Shown here piece by piece: positions 15,553-22,782 of a stretch of 48,809 nt of DNA; position 1 is the first letter of the stretch, and each line of letters begins with the position of its first letter. A model generated the notes under the pieces. That model made no database searches and was not told the DNA's origin. It saw only the letters and a list, made by a program, of their open reading frames with translations. The translations under genes and the position numbers were made by a program. This DNA comes from Anaerolineaceae bacterium (GTDB lineage Bacteria > Chloroflexota > Anaerolineae > Anaerolineales > Anaerolineaceae), in contig JAFPZX010000049.1 in NCBI GenBank assembly GCA_017417055.1, positions 1 to 48,809 on the forward strand, given 5' to 3'.

Positions 15553-16587
15553 ATGGATACAGAACAAAGAAAAGTCTTTTGGAACACGCTTCTTTCCCTT
15601 GATGGAAAGGACATTGAAGCGGATCAAAAGAGGCTTCAAGAAAAAATCCTGTTTCCACAGTATTTGTATAGATACAGACCGGTTAATATAAGGTCCTTGG
15701 AAGCTCTTCGGACAAATAAGCTTTACCTTTCAACTGCAAATTACTACGATGATCCTTTCGACACGTTTATTAATATCAATATTTCTGACTTGGAGCGCGT
15801 ATACCGCACACAAACAGAAAATTTTGACGACGAGCAAGTGTTCGCCGAAATGAAATCATTCTTTTCAAGTATTATGTCATCGACATTTGATGATGAAACG
15901 CTCAAGAAAATGGTTCATGATTACAATTCTTCCTTATCCAATCCTGCATTCTATCCTACCGTGTTGAACTATTTTCGACACATCCGCAATGAGATAAAGA
16001 AAGATATCTGGTCTGCTTGTTTCTCTGAAAATGGTTTTAACGAAGCATTGTGGCTAAAATATGCCCAACAACACAAAGGGTTCGTTCTTCAATATGATAT
16101 GGGGAATGATAATTTGTTATTGTGCGGTAAGCAGGAAAAATGCGAGCAATGTGGTGTCAATAGGTGGGGAACACCGCTATATCCCGTTTATTATTCGGAT
16201 AAACAATATGATGGGACTCGGTTTGCTCAGTATATTACATATTGCAAAATGTTTGCAGAAAGCCAAATTAATGGAAATGAACAGTGGCAAAGTATTTTCA
16301 GCAATGTAATCGCTACATTTGGAAATGTAAACTGGGAAAGAGAACGAATTACTCTTATCAAAAAAGAATGCCATCAATATGATGAAGAGTGGAGAATCAT
16401 CCTAAATTGTCGAATGAATGGTCCTGTCATGCGAGAATGGATTCCTTCCGCTGTCATCCTTGGCCTTAATATGGGCGATGCAGAGAGAAACTTGACAATA
16501 TCAATAGCAAAAGAAGCGGGAGTGAAAAGCATCTACGATTCCTACATTGATGATAAAGGTATGCTGAATGCTATGCAGATAGTGTAA
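15553..16587 (+). CDS. DUF2971 domain protein
   Basis: The 344-residue product has the DUF2971 pattern: LYRYRPVNIRSLEALRTNKL near the start, YLSTANYYDDPFDTF with the conserved DPFD, a central WSACFSENG plus LWLKYAQQHKGFVLQYD (LWxxYA..H.G), and CHQYDEEWRII near the end. A CEQCGVNRWG stretch in the middle may bind metal. DUF2971 proteins are scattered in phages and accessory islands; their reaction is not established. I start at ATG 15553, which has AAAAGGAG 10 bases upstream; the frame is open to a TTG at 15523. It appears intact, next to the truncated DarT-like fragment. Confidence 0.8.
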   Translation: MDTEQRKVFWNTLLSLDGKDIEADQKRLQEKILFPQYLYRYRPVNIRSLEALRTNKLYLSTANYYDDPFDTFININISDLERVYRTQTENFDDEQVFAEMKSFFSSIMSSTFDDETLKKMVHDYNSSLSNPAFYPTVLNYFRHIRNEIKKDIWSACFSENGFNEALWLKYAQQHKGFVLQYDMGNDNLLLCGKQEKCEQCGVNRWGTPLYPVYYSDKQYDGTRFAQYITYCKMFAESQINGNEQWQSIFSNVIATFGNVNWERERITLIKKECHQYDEEWRIILNCRMNGPVMREWIPSAVILGLNMGDAERNLTISIAKEAGVKSIYDSYIDDKGMLNAMQIV

Positions 16588-16608
16588 TGACATTGAATAT
16601 GATAGAAT

Positions 16609-17032
16609 GGAATCACCGGTATTTACGGTCGGGATGCGATAACGTTCAATGAAAACAGCATCACCGTCACGATTCCCTATGATCGGCTGGGTGATGAAGT
16701 TTATGCACAAGATACGGCAACAATTTCCCCAGTTGTTGCCCATGATGCACCAGTTAATGTACAAGATAAAATCGAAAATGTACAGGTTATCGGCTTGGAT
16801 GCACAAGATTATGTACAAGATGATATGCAGGAAACACTTAGCAATACTGATAAATTTTTTAAAAATGTGTGAAAAACCAAAAAGTATTATCGAACTGGCA
16901 AATCTGCTTGGGTATAAAGACAGGAGAAGTGTCAGGAAGTTATTGAATCCACTATTAGAAATAGGCAGGATCGCAATGACAGTTCCCGATAAACCGAACA
17001 GCAAAAATCAAAAATACATTACCATAAAGTAA
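16609..17032 (+). pseudogene. C-terminal remnant of an AlbA_2-type ATP-binding regulator
   Basis: The first frame reads GIYGRDAITFNENSITVTIP then YDRLGD and about 55 further residues to a TGA. A second frame reads IIELANLLGYKDRRSVRKLL then LEIGRIAMTVPDKPNSKNQKYITIK. Both segments are typical of the end of Schlafen AlbA_2 regulators (a last beta strand, then a winged helix). The switch falls at a T6-A5 tract (about 16854-16868), so one indel divides them. The N-terminal domains are absent. Confidence 0.6.
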
Positions 17033-17123
17033 GCCTGTTTTTATGCTAGTTATTAGTCTCCACGTCCGTTTTGCTTCGCAAAACTGTCTGTTCTGCCACG
17101 CCATTTGCAATATAACTTCTCCA

Positions 17124-17190
17124 AACCCAAGATACTGTACCAGAAACCCAAGGTTTTTGCAGCCAATCCCAAGTTTGATTTTGGGTTTAA
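17124..17190. repeat. CCCAAG-type repeat, copy 2
   Basis: CCAAACCCAAG, CAGAAACCCAAGG, CCAATCCCAAG and the reverse word TTGGGTTT follow each other about every 21-22 bases. Read on the minus strand they give LGIGCKNLGFLVQYLGFGE, a Leu-Gly pair every seven residues. The 17040-17110 flank (GTTTTGCTTCGCAAAAC hairpin) belongs to the same block. No start or family is evident, so it is treated as a noncoding repeat. Confidence 0.5.
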
Positions 17191-17343
17191 TCCTTATTCC
17201 ATCAAGACGTCGACATCGTAATATGACATTTGACACTTCTTATGCTAAAGGCAGGTGATTCTTCCTGTTTCTGTGATCACAGCATGCTTATAATCATTCA
17301 GTCACTTATACGCAACCTAAAACAATTGCTGGTCAAACCATTT

Positions 17344-17372
17344 TTAAGAGAAGTCAAGAATCATAATATAAT
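17344..17372 (+). promoter_or_regulatory. Candidate promoter of the two-gene unit
   Basis: TTAAGA (17344-17349) and TATAAT (17367-17372) are 17 bases apart, and AAAGGAAAT follows before the ATG at 17400. The 17250-17340 stretch upstream holds a TGTGATCACA palindrome and nothing else recognisable. Confidence 0.5.
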
Positions 17373-17399
17373 TAATAGCCAATAAGAAAGGAAATATCA

Positions 17400-18083
17400 A
17401 TGAACAGAATTAACAGAAATGATGTGACTGAAATTGCCTGTGGCATATCATTCGATTTTTCGTTCACATTATTGGATAAATGGGGTGAAATCGCAGATTC
17501 GATATTGTATAATAATAGCTATTTTTCTCCGCAATATTTTCCGAAGACAAACGCCTATTACACAACCGAGAGAAGATTATTCAATGAGGAACTTGGACAC
17601 GAATTCCGCTTATCGGCCAATAATATGATTTATTCACATATTATTCAAAAAAGTTTTGAAAAGGAGTTCAAGGAATTTTCGAATCGAATAATCAATCACC
17701 TTGTTCCGAATATTTTTGAAAAATTCAGGCTTTCAACCGCAAGAATAGGTATTGTGTATACATGCCAGGTTACAGACTCAAGTATAAAAGAATTTCGAAG
17801 TAAATATTTTAAAGATGAATTTTCTTCCATAACCGATTTTCGTTTCGCGAAAAAAGAACCGACAAAAGAAGGCCTTTCAAAAACAAATAATTCGGACTAT
17901 ATAAATAAAATTTACACTTCTATTCCTAAAGATGACAGCGACAATCTTATTTCCTTTGATTATCAGCGCCATTACAATCCTCATAAAGGTTCTATTTCAG
18001 AAAAAATTATAAATGAAGTGTTTGAACAAAGCAAAACCGCGTTGGATACTGAGATTTTATCTCTAGGAAAACATTATGAGTAA
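17400..18083 (+). CDS. TIGR04255-like protein of unknown function
   Basis: The 227-residue product is soluble. Its layout recalls the TIGR04255 family: an N-terminal strand TEIACGISFDFSF, an FP motif, RLFNEELGHEFRLSANNMIY, and ARIGIVYTCQV where the family has RIGLRYIN. The C-terminal half (SFDYQRHYNP, then a helix) fits the domain end. TIGR04255 proteins are scattered in mobile and defence regions and have no known activity. The next gene overlaps by 8 bases, so the two are translated together. Base composition is more A+T-rich than the housekeeping genes, which suggests transfer. The family assignment is by eye from pattern only. Confidence 0.55.
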   Translation: MNRINRNDVTEIACGISFDFSFTLLDKWGEIADSILYNNSYFSPQYFPKTNAYYTTERRLFNEELGHEFRLSANNMIYSHIIQKSFEKEFKEFSNRIINHLVPNIFEKFRLSTARIGIVYTCQVTDSSIKEFRSKYFKDEFSSITDFRFAKKEPTKEGLSKTNNSDYINKIYTSIPKDDSDNLISFDYQRHYNPHKGSISEKIINEVFEQSKTALDTEILSLGKHYE

Positions 18084-18648
18084 GAGAAATAAAAAAGGGG
18101 TATCACAGCCTGTAAACAGAATGAAAACTCAATCGGAACGTCAAGCTTATAACCGCGCAGTCATAACATCAAAAACAGAATCTCATCCAACGGTTATGAA
18201 TCCAAATGAAAACCTAATTGGTTCAAATGAAATGGATAGCGGTATTATTTACGATTATCAAAACAACGAAAAGCCCGAAATTGATACGCCAACCAGAGTA
18301 AAAGTCAAACGCTATTTTACCGATAAAGGAGATAGTATTATAGCAGGTGTACTTACTGCTGCTGCAATAGGATTATTTTCATTATTGTTGAGCTGGCATA
18401 GTAATTTATCAAAATTAGAAGTGCGCGTTAGCTATATCGAAAAGGATATTTCAACGTTAGCTGCTAATTATGACGAACTACCGGAAAAATATGCTTCTAT
18501 CACATCTTTACAGCAATCGCTTGAACAACTGCAAGCATCAATGGATACGGGTATTTTACTTTCTACAAAGGATATTACGCACAAACTTGACCTCATTGAA
18601 TTAAAACTATCAGAGTTGCAGAAAACAGATGAATCAGTTGATCGGTAA
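18076..18648 (+). CDS. Membrane protein with one transmembrane helix and coiled coil
   Basis: The 190-residue product has a polar, basic N-terminus of about 90 residues. One hydrophobic segment follows (SIIAGVLTAAAIGLFSLLLSW), then about 80 residues with heptad-like Leu/Ile spacing (LSKLEVRVSYIEKDISTLAA, LQQSLEQLQASM, LDLIELKLSELQK). No signal peptide is seen, so it is probably a single-pass protein that oligomerises through the coiled coil. It overlaps the TIGR04255-like gene by 8 bases. Pairs of a soluble sensor or effector with a membrane coiled-coil partner are common among defence systems; that role is inferred here. I do not recognise a family. Confidence 0.65.
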   Translation: MSKRNKKGVSQPVNRMKTQSERQAYNRAVITSKTESHPTVMNPNENLIGSNEMDSGIIYDYQNNEKPEIDTPTRVKVKRYFTDKGDSIIAGVLTAAAIGLFSLLLSWHSNLSKLEVRVSYIEKDISTLAANYDELPEKYASITSLQQSLEQLQASMDTGILLSTKDITHKLDLIELKLSELQKTDESVDR

Positions 18649-18906
18649 ATTTTGGCATCACCTGAAGCTGAGATATTGGTTGTAAATTATATGGTTTTTA
18701 ATTGCTAACAATCAATAATATATCCAAATAATAAAACTTGAGCAGTACAGTGAAATGTTTAATTGTTTCGCCATTGGTTGAGAAGATCCAATTGTTTCTG
18801 GCCCTCAATTGGTAAAGGGCCAAAAAAAGGGCCAGAAAAATCTTATGATCGTTATTTTGTTTTGTGATTACGGATGGGTGTATGCACACTGAAATATCCC
18901 CCACAC

Positions 18907-19027
18907 AGGACTTGAAACACTAACCCATAACTGACCGGTTATGGATTCCAGCCCCACTCGGGGTACAGCGGTATCAAATTCACGAATTCGGAAAAAAGAT
19001 CACTTTCCTCGTAATTACGAGGAATAT
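18907..19027. repeat. Degenerate tRNA 3'-half repeat, inner copy
   Basis: ACTTGAAACAC (anticodon-loop-like), GGTTATGGATTCCAGCCCC (T-arm-like) and ACTCGGGGTACA (acceptor-like) are followed by GTATCAAATTCACGAATTC and the palindrome CCTCGTAATTACGAGG. The same order recurs at 19131-19255 with a better T-arm. No 5' half of a tRNA is present. The 18649-18906 stretch before it holds no gene; it has a GGCCC...GGGCC hairpin near 18800. Confidence 0.6.
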
Positions 19028-19059
19028 CCGGTTTGGGATTTACTCATAAAAAATTTTGG

Positions 19060-19153
19060 GGTGGTATCAAATTCACGAATTCGTGAATTTGTGAAATTTA
19101 CTCGGGGCGTTTACTCGGAAGGATCCCCCCAGTGGGGCTGAAACACCCATCGC
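19060..19153. repeat. Right copy of the long direct repeat bordering the recombinase element
   Basis: GGTGGTATCAAATTCACGAA, GAATTTGTGAAATTTACTCG, GGGCGTTTACTCGG and GGGGCTGAAACACC match the copy at 14113-14206 in order and orientation. Its end runs into the tRNA-like 3' half at 19131. Confidence 0.65.
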
Positions 19154-19255
19154 TTAGGTTGTGGGTTCGAGTCCCACCCGGGGTACAAGGTGATCATATT
19201 CACGAATTCATAAAAAAGATACACTACTCGTAAATATGAGGAGTGTATCTTTTTA
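19131..19255. repeat. tRNA 3'-half repeat, outer copy (candidate attachment site)
   Basis: GTGGGTTCGAGTCCCAC is a perfect T-arm, and CCGGGGTA would be the acceptor strand with discriminator A. GGCTGAAACACC upstream resembles an anticodon arm. No matching 5' half (ACCCCGG) is found in the preceding 100 bases, so this is a fragment such as integration into a tRNA leaves behind. It is followed by a terminator-like hairpin. The intact tRNA is presumably elsewhere. Confidence 0.6.
19211..19255. terminator. Strong hairpin with A/T flanks, bidirectional
   Basis: AAAAAGATACACT pairs with AGTGTATCTTTTT around CTCGTAAATATGAG, itself part of the stem. It follows the tRNA-like acceptor end as terminators follow tRNA genes, and it also lies just downstream of the anti-sigma gene on the minus strand. 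Confidence 0.8.
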
Positions 19256-19291
19256 AATATACTTGTATTACGCTTTTATCCGGTGAATCTT

Positions 19292-20149
19292 TTATTTGAC
19301 ATCCATTTTATCTAATACCTCAGATGCTTTGATCGGATCTGTTTTATACAAAAGTTCTTTAGCCCGTTGTGTGTCAGACTTTTGAGGGTCGATCGACAGG
19401 ATGAAGAGCGCGTTCAGACCGGTATAATCTTCATTGCGTGAAATCTTACCGCTCTGTTCATCAAAACGATAGGCATCCCGGTTGAAGAAAACTCCATCGG
19501 ACACACCAAGATATATGGTACGGTCCGCAAAGGGTTCGATATTTGCCATGTGCACCAGGCGATATTGAATACCGTTTTCCACAAAAGCTGAATAGCCTCC
19601 TCCGCCGAAGGAGAATATGTTGAACCATTGCGGATCAAGCCCTTCGATATAAGGGGATACCAGAAACATTTCATTGTCGTAAGAATCATCCATGGTATCT
19701 GGCATTGGCGTACCATCACTATGCTCAATTGTGATCACAGCATAAGATCCATCCCTGATCACACTTCCGTCAGAAGTGACAAGATGATCAGATATTTCTT
19801 TACCTGAAACCAGTCCGATGAGTGAAACTTTGTATCCGCCGTATTCCTGCACTTCATTCCCGATCCAGGCATTTTCGCTGTCAAAAGCAGTGGCCAGGGT
19901 TTTATCTTCGAAATGCTCTGCAACCTCCCTGGATGTCCGGATTTTCCATACAGCAAAAGCTGCTGCAGAAAGGATCAGCAGTATTGCCAGGGCGAGACTA
20001 ATGCGGAATTGAAAAGAGACAAAGGGAACTGTTTGTGTCTTTGTTTTTTCATATTTCGACGCACGGGAAAGGATGCTTTCTTTAAGGTTTTCATTTACCT
20101 TGTCATTGGCTGCAAGAGTTTTGTTCAATAATTCATCAATGTCTTTCAT
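19292..20149 (-). CDS. Membrane-bound anti-sigma factor
   Basis: The 285-residue product has a cytoplasmic N-terminus of about 48 residues, which begins MKDIDELLNKTLAANDKVNE. A transmembrane helix follows (ISLALAILLILSAAAFAVW), then an extracytoplasmic domain of about 215 residues resembling DUF4179-type anti-sigma proteins. It starts 15 bases downstream of the sigma factor gene with AGAGGG as ribosome site, so both are made together. It should hold the sigma factor at the membrane and release it on an external signal. The signal is unknown; the exported enzymes nearby would fit an envelope or nutrient cue. Family assignment rests on layout and operon position. Confidence 0.7.
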   Translation of the reverse strand: MKDIDELLNKTLAANDKVNENLKESILSRASKYEKTKTQTVPFVSFQFRISLALAILLILSAAAFAVWKIRTSREVAEHFEDKTLATAFDSENAWIGNEVQEYGGYKVSLIGLVSGKEISDHLVTSDGSVIRDGSYAVITIEHSDGTPMPDTMDDSYDNEMFLVSPYIEGLDPQWFNIFSFGGGGYSAFVENGIQYRLVHMANIEPFADRTIYLGVSDGVFFNRDAYRFDEQSGKISRNEDYTGLNALFILSIDPQKSDTQRAKELLYKTDPIKASEVLDKMDVK

Positions 20150-20164
20150 ATTACCCTCTTTTCT

Positions 20165-20692
20165 TCATCTTGATAATTTGTCAGTGATCATCTCGGAAAG
20201 CTTTCCCTTTGCCTGTGCGATGCGGCTCTTTACCGTTCCCAGCGGAATTGAAAGAATCTCTGCAATTTCACGTTCTTTCATCCCTTCCATGTAGTACAAA
20301 AGCAAAGGCAGTTTCAGTTTCTCCAGCAGGCTGTCTACACCATTCCGCACTATTTTTTGGATTTCAGATGTGGATGCAATGTTCAAAGGGTCCGAATAGA
20401 TTTGCTCTGTGTGTCTGTTTTCTTCGATGACAGGGAGGATACGGTCATCCGTGATCCGTTTGCGCCAGGCAAATTTTCTTATCCGGTTTTTCCATTGACG
20501 AATTGCAATCGAAAGCAAAAATGATTTTGTTTGTATGCCGAATTGTACAGCATCAGATTTCCGGAAAGCAACCAAAAATACATCTTGAAAAAGGTCCTCT
20601 GCATCCTCCCTATTTCGCGTCAGATAATGGCAGAACGATAAGATATCGTTTCCATACATATCTATGATTTGTTCCAGTTCGTTTTTATCCAT
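20165..20692 (-). CDS. ECF-type RNA polymerase sigma factor
   Basis: The 175-residue product has sigma-70 region 2 (about 8-75: ILSFCHYLTRNREDAEDLFQ, then DVFLVAF and TKSFLLSIAIRQWKNRIRK). Region 4 follows (about 120-170: LLEKLKLPLLLYYMEGMKER, EIAEILSIPLGTVKSRI). No region 1 or 3 is present, as expected for ECF factors. The start at 20692 has AGGATAG upstream. The anti-sigma gene follows. Such pairs usually activate their own promoter, which would lie in the 20693-20900 region, but I could not pick out a convincing ECF promoter there. Confidence 0.9.
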   Translation of the reverse strand: MDKNELEQIIDMYGNDILSFCHYLTRNREDAEDLFQDVFLVAFRKSDAVQFGIQTKSFLLSIAIRQWKNRIRKFAWRKRITDDRILPVIEENRHTEQIYSDPLNIASTSEIQKIVRNGVDSLLEKLKLPLLLYYMEGMKEREIAEILSIPLGTVKSRIAQAKGKLSEMITDKLSR

Positions 20693-21243
20693 ATCTATCC
20701 TTTGTGCTGTAAGGTAGAAGAATATCCTTCTTCATAGTAACATTGTAATAACTCAGAAAAAGGTTTAAGAATGACATGCGATAACTTAAAACAAGCTTTT
20801 CAAAGGTTTGAACGCAGGTTCCCCCATGGTTAGATGTATTATGCTTATCAGCAAAGATGCTGCGCAGTCCTATTACCAATTAGATTATGTTTTATGGGAA
20901 TATATTTATCGGATCGACAAATCAGTATTTGTCATAGGTGATAGGGGTGTTAGTGAATGTAAATTCCTCACATGAATAAACACACTATCTCCCCTGTAAA
21001 TTCTGAAGAAACAATTTAACGATAATTATTTTTCAATTTCTTCAAAGAAATATTCGTTAACTGGCTTTTTTCTAAAATTATTCTGTGATCGAATTACTAA
21101 GGAAACACTGATTGAATTAACTTCAGTCAAAAGAACACATTAATTTACGATCTGACCGGAATAAAAACGGCAACGGTCTGAAGAAAATGAGATGAAAGAA
21201 TCTGAAAAATGATATGTTACAATTGCTTTCAAAATCAAATATC
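20693..21243. other. Intergenic region with a half repeat element
   Basis: No gene is seen. It should carry the sigma-operon promoter near 20700-20900. CTAAGGAAACACTGATTGAA at 21098 is a left end of the MITE family without its own right end. The adjacent AACTTCAGTCAAAAGAACAC recurs as AACTTCAGGCAAAAGCACAC near 14249, so a second repeat abuts it. Together with the next element, 21098-21345 may be one composite unit. Confidence 0.5.
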
Positions 21244-21345
21244 TTAGGAAAACGCCGATTAATTCCGGTGAAGGCGGGAGGGCGCAGCTCCCCTCGTACC
21301 TTGGGAGAACCGTCCCCGAACCACAATCAATCAGTGCTTCCTTAG
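21244..21345. mobile_element. MITE-like palindromic element 1
   Basis: The left end TTAGGAAAACGCCGATTAAT and the right end AATCAGTGCTTCCTTAG are imperfect inverted repeats. The core has AGCTCCCCTCG and GGGAGAACCGTCCCC. Same family as those at 28783, 29053, 29150, 34297, 36365 and 40609. It lies 25 bases before the arginine deiminase gene. Confidence 0.75.
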
Positions 21346-21370
21346 ATTTTTTCAGAAAGGAAAATGTCCT

Positions 21371-22702
21371 GTGAAAAAAACGTTCTTTTTTATAATGATG
21401 CTGACGCTTTGTCTGAGCGTGTGCTCCGTTTTTTCAGTACCCAACGCAAACGCGGAAAGTGATCAGCCGATAATCAGCAACTTCAGTGAAATTGCACCGC
21501 TCAAAAAGGTACTGATGCACAGACCCGGCGGCGAGTTTCTGAATCTGACACCGAACACGCTTGAGCGATTGCTTTTTGATGATATTCCCTACCTCAAAAC
21601 AGCTCAGGAAGAGCACGATGCCTTTGTCTCAGCGCTCAAGGCTGAAGGCGTCGAGGTGGTTTATCTCACGGACCTGGTGGCTGAAGCATTGGACGCGGGC
21701 GGTCCCGAACTTCGGGAACAGTTTTTGAAGCAGTTCATCGCAGAGGCAGGGGTGACTTCTCCGAAAACTGCGGAGGAATGTTATAAATTTCTCGACAGTT
21801 ATACAGACAATCGTGAAATGATCGCGAAATGTATCGCCGGCACAGACATCACCGAGATTGAAACCCTTCATAATGAGTCCGGTTTTTATGCAACACGCGA
21901 TTCAGGGAAAATGATCCTGGATCCAATCCCCAATCTTTATTTCCAGCGTGATCCGATGTCCACGATTGGGAACGGGGTATCGATCCATAAAATGTGGGCA
22001 GTCACACGAAACCGCGAAACGATCTTTGCCGATTATATTTTCAGCTACCATCCGGATTTTAAGGATACAGTGCATTATTATGACCGTAATTTGCCATATT
22101 CCATTGAAGGCGGCGATATTCAGGTTTTATCGGATGAAGTCGTCGCAATCGGTATCTCCCAGCGCACGGAACCGGACGCTATCGCGGCTTTTGCGGAAAA
22201 CCTGTTCAAGGATGAGAACGCACCGTTCAAATATGTACTGGCGATCGACATTCCGGATGAGAGAAGCTTTATGCATCTTGACACCGTGATGACCCGCGTG
22301 GATGAAAACATCTTTGCTGTTCAGGAAGCTGTCATGGAAATCTCAGACATTTATGAGTTAACAATGGGAGAAGATAACGAACTGGTCATCACTGAGATCC
22401 ATGAACCGCTGGCGGAAGTACTGGCCCGATACCTCCATCAGGACCATATAGACCTCATCAAGTGCGGGAATGGGAACCGCATCGATGCCGAACGTGAACA
22501 ATGGAGCGACGGGGTCAATCTTTTCTGCATCCGTCCCGGTGTCGTTATCGCTTATGACCGGAATGCTGTAACGAATGAAGCACTGCGTGCTCACGGTGTT
22601 ACGGTCATCGAAATTCCAAGTTCGGAGCTCTCACGCGGCCGCGGTGGTTCTCACTGCATGACCCAGGCGCTGATCAGAGAAACAGAACAGAGCCTGAAAT
22701 AA
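21371..22702 (+). CDS. arcA: Arginine deiminase with signal peptide
   Basis: The 443-residue product carries the arginine deiminase fold: [10 protein letters not shown] near the start, [12 protein letters not shown], the substrate-binding [12 protein letters not shown], and [11 protein letters not shown] with the catalytic Cys429. It hydrolyses arginine to citrulline and ammonia. Unlike the usual cytosolic enzyme it starts with a typical signal peptide ([20 protein letters not shown], then cleavage near ANA), so it should act outside the membrane. The start is GTG at 21371 with AAGGAAA upstream. No ornithine carbamoyltransferase, carbamate kinase or antiporter gene lies nearby, so the ATP-yielding pathway is not encoded here. 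A terminator follows. Confidence 0.9.
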   Translation: MKKTFFFIMMLTLCLSVCSVFSVPNANAESDQPIISNFSEIAPLKKVLMHRPGGEFLNLTPNTLERLLFDDIPYLKTAQEEHDAFVSALKAEGVEVVYLTDLVAEALDAGGPELREQFLKQFIAEAGVTSPKTAEECYKFLDSYTDNREMIAKCIAGTDITEIETLHNESGFYATRDSGKMILDPIPNLYFQRDPMSTIGNGVSIHKMWAVTRNRETIFADYIFSYHPDFKDTVHYYDRNLPYSIEGGDIQVLSDEVVAIGISQRTEPDAIAAFAENLFKDENAPFKYVLAIDIPDERSFMHLDTVMTRVDENIFAVQEAVMEISDIYELTMGEDNELVITEIHEPLAEVLARYLHQDHIDLIKCGNGNRIDAEREQWSDGVNLFCIRPGVVIAYDRNAVTNEALRAHGVTVIEIPSSELSRGRGGSHCMTQALIRETEQSLK

Positions 22703-22736
22703 CCACAGGACCATCGGTGGTATTTCTATCAACACA

Positions 22737-22774
22737 GTTTCCCGGCCAATTCTTTTGGCCGGGAAACTTATTTT
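22737..22774 (+). terminator. Rho-independent terminator of arcA
   Basis: GTTTCCCGGCCAA and TTGGCCGGGAAAC form a perfect 13-base-pair stem with a five-base loop, followed by TTATTTT. The converging amidohydrolase gene ends at 22783, so the hairpin also divides the two. Confidence 0.92.
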
Positions 22775-22782
22775 AATATGGC

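Noticed and set aside
16955-17236. Minus-strand protein with LGIGCKNLGFLVQYLGFGE
   Set aside because: It is a reading of the CCCAAG repeat block, antisense to the AlbA_2 relic, without start signal.
19090-19190. A complete tRNA gene around the GTGGGTTCGAGTCCCAC arm
   Set aside because: The T-arm and acceptor 3' strand are good, but no 5' acceptor (ACCCCGG) or D arm precedes it, and the anticodon-like stem has a mismatch.
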